Below, in pieces: positions 33,901 through 45,607 of a stretch of 64,000 nucleotides of DNA (positions are counted from its first letter, which is position 1; each line of letters starts with the position of its first letter). Below the pieces are notes generated by a model that was given only the letters and a program-made list of their open reading frames with translations, did no database searches and was not told where the DNA came from. The translations under genes and the position numbers were made by a program. This stretch comes from Gnetum montanum (taxonomy: Eukaryota; Streptophyta; Gnetopsida; Gnetales; Gnetaceae). Where the stretch lies: NCBI GenBank assembly GCA_015680685.1, contig MNCI01004158.1:34035-98034 (forward strand), given 5' to 3'.

Positions 33901-34560
33901 ATTGTTTCTTCTGGTGGTCAAATCCTTGTGGCATATCTTGAGTAAGAAGATAGGTGAAAATTCCATAGTACCATTTAGGCTCAATGGGAAACTATTTAGT
34001 GATAGCCTCAATAAAAAGGAGTTCATTAAGAAACAGATCAAATAGTGGGCCTTCCTCCTCTTTGTTGTTCCATAGTAACCAAGACAAGTGGTTAACAACC
34101 AAATTCTTAGTTCCCTTTCAATCTACCATTATAAGATCAAATTCCTATAAGATCGCCAACCAACATATGAATTGGGGGCTCATCCTTGGCTTGTTCATGA
34201 AGAAGTGAATGACACTATGGTCTGTGTGCATAAATACTTTGTATCCAAGCACATAATTCCTGAACTTTTCTAGAGAAAACACCACTACCATCAATTTCTT
34301 TTTTATGATGATGTAATTCATTTGTACACCCACAATGCTTCAACATGTGCAATGGATGTAATATGGACATTTCTTATCATCCAATTGCATAAGCACATCT
34401 CCCAAGGCATAATTTGATGCATCCATCATAACATAAAATGGTCTAGACCAATTAGGTGCTTGTAGAATTTGGATTTCTACAAGTTTTTCCTTTAGTTGTT
34501 GGAATACTTTTTCACATTTCTTGGTCCAAAACAATGGAGCTTCTTTCTTTGTTATCTCAA
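33901..34560 (-). pseudogene. B RNase H
   Basis: FWTKKCEKVFQQLKEKL, FYVMMDASNYALGDVLMQ, NYIIIKKKLMVVVFSLEKF, RNYVLGYKVFMHTDHSVIHF and FMNKPRMSPQFICWLAIL run in the expected order of a Ty3/gypsy RNase H (D..A.GAVL, E(K)EL.AVVFA..KFR, YTDH). The general wording is Athila-like. Stops near 34335 and others break it. Confidence 0.8.
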
Positions 34561-35350
34561 CGAATGATTTTGCAATCTTAGAGAAATTCTCTATGAATCA
34601 TCAGTGGTAGCCAATGTATCCAAGGAATGACCAAACATCTTTTATAGTTTTTGATTGATGGGTAATTGAATGACCCTTATTTTTTTAGGGTTGGATTCAA
34701 TTCCTACTTGTGAGATTCTATGCTCCAATACAATGCCTTCTTAGACCATGAGATGGCTCTTTTGACAATTGAGTAGTAAATTTATTTTCACACATCTTTT
34801 CAGTGCTTTCTTAAGGTAGTCTAAGACTTTCTTGAATGTAATACCATAGGTGGAGAAGTCATTCATAAAGACTTCCACTTTACTACCAATTTACTACTGA
34901 AAGATACTTAAGACTAGGTGTTGGAATGTAGTAGAAGCATTGCACATACCAAAAGGAATTTTGCAATATGCAAAGATCCCTTAGGGACTCGTGAATGTTG
35001 TTTTGGCCTAGTCCTCTTACAAGACTTGGATTTGGTTATAGCCACTATAACCATCGAGAAAACTATAATAGTAATGCCTAGATATAGTTTCTAATACCTA
35101 ATCAATGAATGGTAATGAAAAATGATCCTTAAATGTTTCCATATTCAATAGCCAAAAATTGATGCAGAGCCACCACTTGCCACCTTTCTTTGGCACAATC
35201 ACAAGTGGACTAACCCACTCACTATTCATAATGGAATAGATAAACCCCACCTAGAGAAGTTTTTTGATTTTCTCTTTGACAATTTGCTTCAATTTGGGGT
35301 TCAATCATCTTTGTGGTTGCCTCTTTAGCTTCATAGCCAAGTTAGTGTAA
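34561..35350 (-). pseudogene. B reverse transcriptase
   Basis: Minus strand: VSPLVIVPKKGGKW, INFWLLNMETFKDHFSLPFI, YSFLDGYSGYNQIQV, AKTTFTSP.GIFAYCKIPFG, MCNASTTFQHLVLSIF, then VFMNDFSTYG at about 34845-34875. The active site FMND (34858-34869) has Asn for the first catalytic Asp of FMDD. FM.DF.YG is characteristic of Athila RT. Several TAG/TAA stops. Confidence 0.8.
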
Positions 35351-35879
35351 ATACATTGCTAGCATATCCTAGGATCAATCTCTATGAGTTTAGGATATGA
35401 CCAAGTAAAGGTGGCTAACCATTTTTCAACCACATTCATCAGCATCTATTTTTGTCTTAGAATAAGATTTGCATTGATTATTATCAACTTCCTATTTTTT
35501 AAGAATGAATATGCCATGCTAATAGGTAGATTTTTTAACTCAAGGGGCTCTTGTTTAAAATTTTTAGGAATTTACAACTATCCCCACTAAGTGTCATCAT
35601 TTGCATTATTAGAGAGTTAGGAATGAAGTTGCTCTAGTTCATCTTGCCTATGACATATGCACATGTCAGGCTCTTAGTAGGTTCCATGCAAAGTGTGCTA
35701 CTTTTAGAATCAGTAGTTAGCCACTGGGTGTCCTCTTATTTTTTGGTTGCTGCATATAAACACCTTTGAATATCTACTTTAGGTTCATACTACCTACATG
35801 CAAAAATGAATGTTTGTTTCATGAACTAGAGTTTCTACATGCAATTGTACCCTATATCACTATATGCAAAGCATGGAAC
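35351..35879 (-). other. B region between protease and RT
   Basis: Linker of pol on the minus strand with no clear domain; decayed. Part reads as the usual low-complexity stretch before RT in Athila elements. Confidence 0.4.
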
Positions 35880-36270
35880 TCACTTCCTCTTGATCTTTTT
35901 GAATGCATTTTCCTTAGATATTTCTAGGGAAAGATCTCTGATTCTCACTCTTGCATCAATAGTGATTAGCCATGCCCTTTCCATGATGATTGGAAAGTCC
36001 CCTTTACAATTCTCAACCTTGATTACTAAGAAATCAATAGGATAACACCACCCATAGATAGTAGTCACAATGTCTTTCATCAGTCCCAATGGAACAATAA
36101 TGGATTAGTTTACTAATTCTAATTATATATTGCTCTTCTTGAGGGGCAACAAGTTCCAAGCTATATACATCTCATGAGAAATCATGTTTACACCAAAACT
36201 AAAATCAAGAAGAGCTTTACATGGCTCATTCCCAACAATCTACAAGTAGATAAGAGGACTTTCAAGATCA
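35880..36270 (-). pseudogene. B aspartic protease
   Basis: Minus strand IVGNEPCKALLDFSFGVNMI at about 36240-36180 matches I(G)...C.ALLDLGASVNLM with the active-site DLGA decayed to DFSFG. YPIDFLVIKVENCKGDFPII then MERAWLITIDARVRIRDLSL matches P.DF.V......PIILGRPFLATA.A.ID...G.L. This is the Athila-type arrangement. Confidence 0.75.
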
Positions 36271-38250
36271 GCTAATTTCTTGGGAAGGTTCCTAGCATGG
36301 ATCTAATAAAATATGGCATGAATGAGCATAACAATATGGATCCTAGGTAGTATTTGATTTGAAGGGGACTTGAAGGAATTAGATATAGAGAGAGATGAAG
36401 AAGCAAGGTTGCCAACCACATGTATATGTAAGGGCTTAGATGGACTATTGGATCAAAAAAGGGCCTTTTCTATGATCTAGTGTCTAAACCACTTGGTTGA
36501 TGAACCAATTGTAGATTAACCACCCTAGTAGCATTGCATTGCTGTGGTTGGACTAGAAGTTCATCCTACATAGATGGAGCAGGCAATAGCTATGTTGATG
36601 ATAGAGGAAAAGTTGCAGGAATTGAAGGAGGATAAGTATAAAAGGTGGTATCCCCTCTTAAATGTGGAGAATGAGTTCAATAATAGTCGGGAGGGTAGTA
36701 ATGAAGTTGGAAAGTAGAAATGTAACTAGAAGAATCATGTGGAGACATGGGTTGCTAAACGTAATGCCCATATGGAATAAATTGTCTATAAGGATATTAC
36801 TGCCTTGATAATGCTTGTATAGTTGCAATGAAGTTTCACTTAGATAATCTTCTTGTTGTTGGAACTGCCTAGGATTTCCTTGAGGATAGGATAATCTTCT
36901 ATGTATTTGCATTTTCACTACCTGCTCAATCAACTATTGAATCTAATGGGCTCTTAACTCTAACAATCTCCCTTGGGCAGAGATGCCAAGAGTTTTTCTC
37001 ATTTCTAATCAAAGCCCATCTATGATATGGTGAAGTTGTTCCTATTGAGAATAACCATGGCCAGAACATCTATGTAATAAGAAATAGTATTGATCCATGA
37101 CAGCATCCAAGGGTTCATGTGTCCCTTGTTTCCATCCTTGGATCTACCTCCTCAAGTTGGACACTCAAGAGTACGTCTAATACTTGTCATTGAACAATTT
37201 AAGCATTGTACTCCACCATCTAATGAATTCTAGTTCTAAGGACCAATACCAACTTTCTCCTCTTTTAATGAGTGTCCTAGGAAATAACTTAAGCTTTTTC
37301 CAATCATCTTCTATATTTTGCAAGGCACAAGCATCGTGGAAAGCTTAAAGATGGTTCTACAGATCTAAGTTATATTCCCCTTCCAACCTAGGGATATTGT
37401 TCATGTGTAGCCTCTTGATCCAACTATTCTTAATGTGCCTTGTAAGAATTCTTATTACATGTGCAATGTTTAGCATGCTTCAAGCAACAAGCAAAGGCTC
37501 ATCGAGGCCATGATTCTAGTGCCTACAATGCCCTTTGCTACCCCTTCATTCATGGCCATGAGTTTCTTGTGGCACTTGCACCCTAGATCTTGACTTGCCT
37601 GACGATCTCTTTGATCATCTCGATCCCGTCAATCAGCTCCATCATGATTGCACCACCTGTGGTTTTGTTCAAAGCTAGAAGAGGAAGAAGATGATGATGA
37701 AGGTAAATAGGAAGAAGGACTAGCACCATCATGGTGCTTACCACCCCCTCTTCGGTGATTGTGGCCACAATCACAATCAGGTTTCTTATCTGCATCCCTA
37801 CCATAACTCTCCTCATTGGATCCTCCTTTGTCATTGAATCTGTTCTTTTCAAAACCTAGATTATGGATCATGGACTATAGGTTCTAGTTTTGACCTCCTT
37901 CATTGAATTTAAAGAGAAGATTTTCACTGAATGGAAAATCCCCAAAAAAGGATTTCCCACCATCTTTTTGGTATAGCAGGTATGAGGAATCATTGAACCA
38001 CTTTCCCTTTATAGCTTTGTAGTGTTTCTTTAGCTGTTGATCCCTTAGACATTGTGCATCAATAGGATGATAATTCCTGGTGTCACTATCCTACACAACA
38101 TACTTAGCATAAAGCCCCTGGAGGCCCAATCACATAAGAGTTCGGTGAAGCATCGTAAGAATGGATCAATTGGGTAGCAACACAATGTTGCCCTCCCTAT
38201 CTTGCCACTACAACAATTCACCCTAGTGTAGGACAAAGGTGAAATTGTAC
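36271..38250 (-). pseudogene. B gag remnant
   Basis: Decayed minus-strand coding sequence between the leader and protease. Recognisable only as low-complexity gag-like text: RLSYPQGNPRQFQQQEDYL at about 36.85-36.9 kb, Gly/Asp/Ser-rich segments with a poly-Ser run near 37.68-37.73 kb. Capsid motifs are too eroded to place. Confidence 0.5.
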
Positions 38251-38505
38251 ATACTCCTCAAAGTGAGAATATACCACTTTGTATTGTTGGGGCAACTATT
38301 GATTCACTCCATCAAACTTGGGTAGAGAATCACTCCTATGAGAAGAAGACATCTTGTGTTAGAAAATAAAAAATGCAATGTGCTTCTTAAAATTGTTGTA
38401 GTTATTTTAATGTATAATATGATTTTAGGGTTTATTTCAATAATCTTAAATAATTTTTCACTAAGTCCTAGATAATGCACGTAATAAACAAGAAGTCCTT
38501 GGCAA
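38251..38505 (-). other. B leader
   Basis: Short AT-rich stretch between the gag remnant and the primer site of B; no features beyond AT-rich sequence. Confidence 0.4.
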
Positions 38506-38516
38506 TTGAAACACCA
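38506..38516 (-). other. Half of the B primer-binding site, split by C
   Basis: TCCTTGGCAAT here and GATGCCA at 44846-44852 join into an 18-bp site. Its minus-strand reading, TGGCATCATTGCCAAGGA, matches TGGCGCCGTTGCCGGGGA with five transitions/transversions. It lies one base from the LTR edge at 44854. C inserted between the two halves. Confidence 0.7.
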
Positions 38517-39288
38517 CAAAAATTTGGACCTAGCACTTTCAGACAAGAATCGAGCTAAGTCATGATTCTTCCCAGCATTACTCAAATTTGTGAACTTGAC
38601 AAACAACATCAAACAGAGTCAAATCAAGCAAGAAAAATTTTCCCAAGATCTATTGGAGACTACATCAACATTTGGTAATAAGAACTATAAGTTTCAAACT
38701 CAAAACACTTAGTTTTGACTAAGTATACTTCTTGCACATAAGCTTGCACGCCAGCGTGCACGCCCAGTGTGCAACTCAGCGTGCAGCAACTTTTGGGCTT
38801 CAAAAAAGAGCCAAAACATGCCATAATTGAGCATCTAGATCCCCCAAGACCTTCACCAAGGTCCCTAGTAGCTCTTAGGCTCCTAAAAATCAAGTTTTGG
38901 GCTCCAAATGATGGGCTTTCATTCCTGCATGCCAGCGTGCATGCCCAGCGTGCAGCTCAGTGTGCAGCAACTTCTGGGCCCCAAAAATAAGCCAAAACAT
39001 GCTAAAATTGAGCGTCTAGACCCCCCAAGACCTTCACCAAGGTCCCCCAATAGCTCTGAGGCTCTTGAAAATCAAGTTTTGGGCTCCAAATGATGGATTT
39101 TCACTCCTGCATGCCAGCGTGCACACCCAACATGCAGCAACCTCTGGGCCCCAAAAATGAGCTAAAACATACCAGAATTGAGCATCTAGAACCCCCAGGA
39201 CCTTCACCAAGATCCCTAGTAGCTCTCAGGATCCTGAAAATCAAGTTTTGGGCTCCAAATGATGGGTTTTCATTCCTGCATGCTCAAC
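38517..39288 (+). repeat. C left LTR fragment
   Basis: First roughly 770 bp of the LTR, including three 169-182 bp units (GCTCCAAATGATGG at 38901, 39083 and 39252) with the CCAGCGTGCA/GCCCAGCGTGCAG core. It breaks off at TGCTCAACATTTGAG. Open frames here are repeat artefacts. Confidence 0.8.
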
Positions 39289-39374
39289 ATTTGAGCGCTT
39301 AGCTAGTACAGTTTTGAGCGCTTGGCTCAACGTTTGGGCTCCAAGTTTTCGGATCCTGAAAATCAATGTTCTTG

Positions 39375-40670
39375 ATCTATGTGAATGCTTGGCTCAAAAT
39401 TTGAGCGCTTAGGTAGTACAGTTTTGACTTAACGAAGTCATTCATGGCTCCCTTCAAAATCGTAAGCAAATACTTTTTAGGGATGGGCTCATGAAGTTAG
39501 TTAAGGGCTGCACTCCATCGTTGGATGAACTTTTGCACAAGCTCAAGTGGCACTTGTTTCACCTGTATCAGAGTGTCTAGTGTGGCCTCAGGCTTCAAGT
39601 TGTACTTACACCTGGTAACGAACTGATGTAATAGATCCTCCAGAGAGGATATGGAGTTACAAGGCAAGGCTCGATACCAGTCTAAGGCTACGCCCGTTAA
39701 GGACATAATGAACACTCGTAAGATTGCGTGGGGCCAAGCTTCAAGCAATAGAATTTCTGATCGAAATGTGACTAAGTGAGCATTCAGATCTCCCTTCCCA
39801 TTGTACCTAGTTAACTGAGGTAGTGTGATTCTCTTAGGTAAAGCTAACGGTGGCACTGAAGAGTTAATTAGATCATTCTGGTAGAAATCTAGTACTTTAA
39901 CTTGTTCAGTGTTAGCAATTTTGAGGTGCTTTACCTCATCAGCTAACACTTGCATCATTTTTTTTACTTCTGCCCACTCTTGAGCAGTAGGTAAATTAGT
40001 TGGTTGGAGAGATTGTTGGGCTATCATTTGTTGCTGTTGAGCAACATTCAGAGTTGTGGTTGTGGGGTGTGGCACGTTGAAGTGAGTGGGTTGTTGAACA
40101 AGGGGTATGGTTCCTTGCCTAGCCACAAACTGTGAAGTGACACCCTGGATGTATGGGGTTGATGTAACAAAAGTGGTCCCATGCATTTGCACTGGCGGCA
40201 TGTACTGGATAGACGTGGACATGGGTAGCCCATGTCGGGACACCGGTGCTTGTGTGCTCATTGACACATGGTGAGGGGCTATCTTTCCCATGTGAGGGTG
40301 GAATGATGGGTTCACATAGGCATGGGAACTGAGGGTGCGATATGAATCCTCAGGTTCAGACTGTGCCTCGAAGTCATCTACATCATGTTAGTTTTGGGAC
40401 TCCTCAATGGATCGCCATGGGTTCTGGCTCCTTGCTAGAAGGAGCTGAGAGATGAGTTGGTGGTGAGGCTCAGAAAGGGGGATGATGTCATATACAAAGG
40501 GGATGAATTCATGACCTCCCATGTATATGCGCTCAAAGTTTCATTTTTCCTCCTATTCTGTGGTGTCAAGAGGAAGGTTGGCCTGAATCTTCACACAGAT
40601 AAAGTTGTATTATTCTTGTGTGAGGATTACGAAGGTGCGTGCGTTAGAGGTCTAAGATGACTCCATGGTG
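39375..40670 (-). pseudogene. C gag fragment, inverted relative to C's LTRs
   Basis: Longest open stretch 40315-39497: MNPSFHPHMGKIAPHH..., then PTAQEWAEVKKMMQVLADEV, LDFYQNDLINSSVPPLALPK, ITLPQLTRYNGKGDLNAHLV, SLTGVALDWYRALPCNSISS and LEDLLHQFVTRCKYNLKPEA. This aligns to the D capsid at 17880-18350 and keeps residues D has lost (QKF where D has a stop; KKMM where D is frameshifted). Upstream (to about 40670) matches the D gag N-terminus through stops; downstream, LLTILKGAMNDF and QIKNI end at about 39375, where LTR-derived sequence begins. It carries the same stop-type decay but is the best-preserved gag here. Confidence 0.85.
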
Positions 40671-41592
40671 ATGTGTGACAGGGCAGCGTATGGGCTGGCT
40701 AATAAGTGCCGAGTGTGTTTCGGGCTGAGTGTGCAATGTAACTGGACTGCAACGTGTGCAGCGTGACTAACTATCCATGAAAATTATCAGCATGTGAAAG
40801 CTAAGTATAAAGTTCTCCTAAGTGTCCAGCGTGTCAAGCTGGCAATGTGTGAACACTAAAAAATTTTCTAAGTGTTGTCAATGTACACAATGTAAACGGG
40901 ACAAAAAATTTCTAAGTGTTGTCAGCGTGTACAGCGTAAACAAGTGAAAATTTGGCTAAGTGTGAAATTATGAACAGTGTACTCAACGTATAACCCTATA
41001 TGCTCAGTGTGTGACGGTTATACACAGCGTGTGAACACTAGTCATAGTGTACAGACCACTCTCACAGCATATAGACACTATTGTTAGTGTACAGGAACTG
41101 GTCACAGCATGTGAGCTGGGTTCACAGCGTACAGACTGCAACTGTCAATGTGCAGATAGAGTGGTCAACATGCTAAAAATGGTGGCAACATGTAGACAGG
41201 GTCTATAGCGTGCAGGAAAACAAGGCAGCGTGTAGACAAGGTCTACAACGTGCAGGAAAATAAGGCAGCATGTAGACAGGGTCTACAATGTGCAGAGTAA
41301 GTGGTCAACATATACCAAGGGTGCAGTACAGCGTGCAACCCTATATATCCCATAAAAATAAAAATTTTGCAAAGGGGAAGGCTAAGTCACAGCGTGTACC
41401 TAGTACAGCGTGCAGATCTGGTTGAAGAGGGTGCAGATCTGGATGAGGAAAATTTAGATCTAAAGTTGATGAAGGCATATCTGATGGAACAGAGAGTAGA
41501 TCTAGGACAGTGAGGAGCAGATCTACAAGCTGGTGCAACAGATCTGAAGATATCGGGCCTGGATCGAAGTAGATTTGAGAAATGATGAAGAA
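40671..41592 (-). repeat. C leader with CAGCGTGTAGAC minisatellite
   Basis: Repeats with core CAGCGT: GGCAGC(G/A)TGTAGACA(A/G)GGTCTAC plus AACGTGCAGGAAAATAA at 41.17-41.29 kb (about three 46-bp units), and looser CAGCGTGTAGAC/ACAGCGTACAG units from 40.7 kb. Same place and motif as leaders of D and X. Confidence 0.75.
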
Positions 41593-41616
41593 GGCCCTCC
41601 TTCTAGCATCATTTTC

Positions 41617-42998
41617 TGTACTGTCTGAAATCGTCAGTGCAAGGCTGGAATGAAATAGACACTAAGAGATCTATAGACAGGCACAGAAGACTCTACCTTC
41701 ACTTGAGAGCAAGCTAGTATGGACGAAGGTAGAGTGCCTTGAATGGTCCGCATGCGGATCAAACGAGGACTTCCCCAACGTATGCACTTTGCAATGCGTT
41801 GGGTTATATGTAAACGATGCACATTAAACATAAATCGTAATGTAAACATGCACAATAATGTAAACTAGAATGTAAATGTAAATTGGAAAAACAAAGAAAA
41901 CTACAATAAATCTGGGCAAAAATGTAAACTGTTTTGTATTGAAAAAGTGATTACAATATGCACCGGTCAGAACGTAGTTGTGGATTAATCACAAGGCAGA
42001 CATTTAGCCTCGATGGATGATGACGAGTGCTAGAAGATGCAAGTTTTGGATTGCAGGGAAATGCACCGTCCAAGTCTGATGCCCCAGCATATAGAGGTTG
42101 ATGCCCAGATTTGCTAAGTCTTTTTTATTCAGTTTTTTTTTCTTTGTAAAAATTGCCAACCCCTGATCTAGTGAAAAATTGGGGTTTTATGAGATCTTGG
42201 GCATTAGATTCGGATCTATAAGGGTATGAGTGGCCGTGGGTGAGAAAATTTTGGGTCGGATGACATGTGGTTGTGTTGCCCGAGTGCAAAGAATATTACA
42301 ACTATACAGCATGCTGCATGCCAGCGTGTACACATTGGACATGCAGAGTATGTATGCTCAACGTATAGATCATGGAAGTGCATCATTTCGAGGTTGAATC
42401 TTCATTTTTAGGAGCTTGGGATGATGCCTGATTATTGTCTTGCCTCTAAGAGTCGATTGTAGGTGGAGATCTTGTTCTAGGGTGCCTGTTTTAAGAGATC
42501 CTTGATGCTGCACACTAGTGTGCAGGTATGAAAACCCATCATTTGGAGCCCAAAACTTGATTTTCAAGAGCCTAAGAGCTACTGGGGACCTTGGTGAAGG
42601 TCCTGGGGGGTCCAGATGCTCAATTCTAGCATGTTTTGGCTCATTTCTGGGGCCTAGAAGTTGCTGCACGCTGAGCTGCACACTGGCATGCAGGAATGAA
42701 AACCCATCATTTGGAGCCCCAAACTTGATTTTCAAGAGCCTGAGAGCTGCTGGGGACCTTGGTGAAGGTCCTGGGGGTCCAAACACTTAATTCTAGCATG
42801 TTTTGGCTCATTTTTGGGGCCCAAAAGTTGCTGCACGCTGGGCGTGCACACTGGCGTGCAGGCCTATGTGCAAGAAGTATACTTAGTCAAAACTAAGTGT
42901 TTTGAGTTTGAAACTTGCAGTTCTTGTTGCCAGATGTTGATGTAGTCTCCAATGGATCTTGGGGAACTTTTGTTTGCTTGATTCAGGCTGTGTTGCAG
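41617..42998 (-). repeat. C inverted LTR portion with adjacent primer site
   Basis: Left edge TGTACTGTCTGAAATCGTCAG is the reverse complement of an LTR end, preceded (41593-41616) by the primer site on the minus strand. Two repeat units lie at 42.53-42.85 kb. It ends near 42998 at TGATTCAGGCTGTGTTG without reaching the terminal TGTTTCA; the missing part is about the first 100 bp of the LTR. Confidence 0.8.
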
Positions 42999-43552
42999 TA
43001 AGAGCATCTTTGGCACATTCAGGGAACTTTAACGCACGACAGTTCACTAAGACTATAAACTAGCAAGAGCATCTCTTGCACATTCATTTGATGTTGTAAT
43101 TCATGACATTTCTTCACCAACTCCTACCGCATCATTCATCACATCAGCTCTGACAACAATATTGCTACTCATTTTGTTTGCCTTAAGTTACACATGGGGC
43201 CTCCATTTGCATCAGCCACATTCATGTCTAAAGTGTTTGCTAACTCATTTACTTGTGGTTTTCTTGTCTTCTTGGAGTTGTGTTTGCAGGATGACACCCA
43301 GTGATGCTCATACACGGATACACTTCATCAAGGTGACAAGGTGCCACATTGTTTTTGACGCACGCAACCAAGTTAATCAATTTGTTCAAGAGTACATTCC
43401 TAGTTCCCAATGCATTCTCCATTTCTCCAACATTCTCATTCCCCTTCCTATCCAATTACAGTTCCCAGATACACCCAGTACACCCGAAAACTTTGGGCAC
43501 ACTATTACACACTACGACACTCTTAAGTAGCTGCTTGTTCTATCATTGGCCC
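42999..43552 (+). other. C 3' untranslated segment
   Basis: Plus-strand match to D 30.47-31.15 kb, e.g. GACTATAAACTAGCAA, TTTTCTTGTCTTCTTGGAGT, ATACACCCAGTACACCCGAA and CACACTA.GACACT. It ends abruptly at TCTATCATT before LTR-internal sequence. Confidence 0.75.
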
Positions 43553-44840
43553 AGCGTGTAGCAACTTTTGGGCCACAAAAATGAGCCAAAACATGCCAGA
43601 ATTGAGTGTCTGGACCCCCCAAGACCTTAACCAAGGTCCCTAGTAGCTCTCAGGCTCCTGAAAATCAAGTTTTGGGCTCCAAATGATGGGTTTTCATTCC
43701 TGCATGCCAGCGTGCACGCCCAGTGTGCAGCAACTTCTGGCCCCCAAAATGAGCCAAAACATGCCAGAATTAAGTGTTTGGACCTCCCAGGACCTTCACC
43801 AAGGTCCCCAACAGCTCTCAGGCTCTTGAAAATCAAGTTTTGGGCTCCAAATGATGGGTTTTCATTCCTGCACGCTAGCGTGCAGCATCAAGGATCTCTC
43901 AAAACAGGCACCCCAAAACAAGATCTCAACCTACAATTGACTCTAAGAGGCAAGGCAATTGTCAGGCATCATCCCAGGCTCCCAAAAATGAAGATTCAAC
44001 CTCAAAGTGATGCACTTTCATGTTNGAGAGGCAAGGCAATTGTCAGGCATCATCCCAGGCTCCCAAAAATGAAGATTCAACCTCAAAGTGATGCACTTTC
44101 ATGTTCTATATGCTGAGCATACATACTTTGCACGCCCAGCGTGTACACGTTGGCATGCAGCACGCTATACAGTTGTAATATTCTTTGCGCTCAGGCAACA
44201 CAGCCACATGTCACTCGATCTGAAATTTTCTCACCCATGGCCACTCATACCCTTCCAAATCCAAATCTAACGCCCAAGATCTCATAAAAACCCCAATTTT
44301 TCACTAGATTAGGGGTTGGCAATTTTTACAAAGAAAAAAAAACTAAATCAAAAAAACTTAGCAAATCTGGGCATCAACCTCTGTACACTAGGGCATCAGA
44401 CCTGGACGTTGCATTTCCCTGCAACCCTAAACCTACATCTTCCAACACCCATCATCGTCCATCAGGGCTAAATGTCTGCCTTGTGATTAATCCACAACTG
44501 CGTTCTGATCGGTGCACATTGTAATCACTTTTTCAATACAAAACAATTTAAATTTTTGCCCAGATTTATTGTAGTTTTCTTTGTTTTTCCAGTTTACATT
44601 ATTGTGCATATTTACATTACGGTTTACGTTTAATGTGCATCGTTTACATATAACCCAATGCATTGCAAAGTGCATACGTTGGGGAAGTCCTCATTTGATC
44701 TATGTGCAGACCATTCAAGGCACTCTGCCTTCATCCTTTCCAGCTTGCCCTCAAGCGAAGGTAGAGTCTTCTGTGCCTGTCTGTAGATCTCTTGGTGTCT
44801 GTTTCATTCTAGCCTTGCACCGACGATTTCAGATAGTACA
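43553..44840 (+). repeat. C right LTR fragment
   Basis: Begins inside the LTR (GCCCAGCGTGTAGCAACTTTTGG), lacks the 5' terminal part, and runs to the true LTR end TCAGATAGTACA followed by GCAAT. It contains two repeat units, TCATAAAAACCCC (TATA position, about 44281) and the conserved end. The length includes the duplicated block at 43945-44105. Confidence 0.85.
43945..44105. other. Single-N join with 79-80 bp duplicated flanks
   Basis: 43945-44024 and 44026-44105 are identical after the first base, on either side of N 44025 (AGAGGCAAGGCAATTGTCAG to ACTTTCATGTT). Same signature as 2915 and 30988. Confidence 0.8.
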
Positions 44841-44853
44841 GCAATGATGCCAC

Positions 44854-45607
44854 TAATAAGCGACAAAGTACCCCCTACATTTAATCATACGAATCACAAG
44901 CATTAATATGCGATCTAGTCAAATTCCACAAACCTTAAGTTCTTAAGTACGCTGGTTCTAAAACATGAAATCTAATCATGACAATCGTTGTCTTCTCAAC
45001 TATACTTGTGGAGCTCAATTGTATGGTTAAGTATAATTGAAATACATGATTTTTATTATTTTATATTTTATTTATCTATGATTAAAAACAAGTTGAAACT
45101 CAATTTTTGAACCACTTTAATTAATCTAATTGCTAATCAATAATTAACTATCCTAACATAAGTATCCAATCTCACTTTCCATGCACATACTAAAGACGTA
45201 TAACATTGCTAAGTTACCAAATGTTAAGCATTGTTAGGGTTACCAAGAGTCATACACATGCTAGAAGCAGTTATACTTATGTGCTTAATTAAATTAACTT
45301 CTATTTAATCTAGTTAGCTTACTTTAGCTTAATTACTTGGAAGTATTTAAGAAACTAGCATAAAACATTAAATGCATGAATAAAATATTTAAGCTAGATA
45401 AGGTGCTGCAAGGTTTGATCAAAATGCTTATCTTTATTACCACACACACTACCATGCTTAGGTACAACAATGCTTGAATAAAGATCTGTACACTCAATGA
45501 CTCTTGTTGTGGGCACTTTGGAAAATGTTCTAACTTTAAAGAAAAAAATATGCAAGAACTCTACTATGCTATGACAAAAACTATACCAAAATTGTGTGCT
45601 AAAGTAG
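44854..45607 (-). repeat. 5' LTR of B, truncated
   Basis: Aligns to 11300-12040: TAATAAGCGACAAAGTACCC at the left edge, then CTTCTCAACTATACTTGTGG, TTTAAGCTAG and ACTCTACTATGCTATGAC. It stops at ...CCAAAATTGTGTGCTAAAG near 45607, just short of the TATA region, so the upstream part of the LTR and whatever followed B were lost by deletion. Confidence 0.8.

Larger units (their letters stand above)
38517..44840 (+). mobile_element. Rearranged Tat-like element C with perfect target duplication
   Basis: Left end TGAAACACCACAAAAATTTGG, right end TTTCAGATAGTACA, flanked by GCAAT at 38512-38516 and 44841-44845. Inside: LTR fragment (+) 38517 to about 39288; a patchwork junction; an inverted block of about 3.6 kb holding gag, leader, primer site and most of an LTR (minus); then 3' untranslated (+) and LTR fragment (+) to 44840. 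Protease, RT and integrase are missing. The intact target duplication means the rearrangement happened within the inserted copy or before it moved. Confidence 0.8.
11300..45607 (-). mobile_element. Athila-like Ty3/gypsy element B (minus strand, host of nested insertions C and D)
   Basis: Minus-strand gag (36.6-38.25), protease (35.88-36.27), RT (34.56-35.35), RNase H (33.9-34.56) and integrase (33.3-33.9 and 14.18-14.77 kb) lie in the standard Ty3/gypsy order between related LTRs at 11300-12390 and 44854-45607. Hallmarks of the Athila clade: FM.DFS.YG at the RT active site, NYIIIKKKLMVVVFSLEKF in RNase H, ANG.VEVTNREI in integrase, and a primer site resembling the TGGCGCCGTTGCCGGGGA type. It is split by D (14769-33305) and C (38517-44840). 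The right end is truncated inside its 5' LTR. Confidence 0.8.

Noticed and set aside
38660-39302. ORFs with LDPPRPSPRS repeats in C (also 42.37-42.79 and 43.63-44.12 kb)
   Set aside because: Same LTR repeat family read in another phase; sequence is LTR by position and edges.
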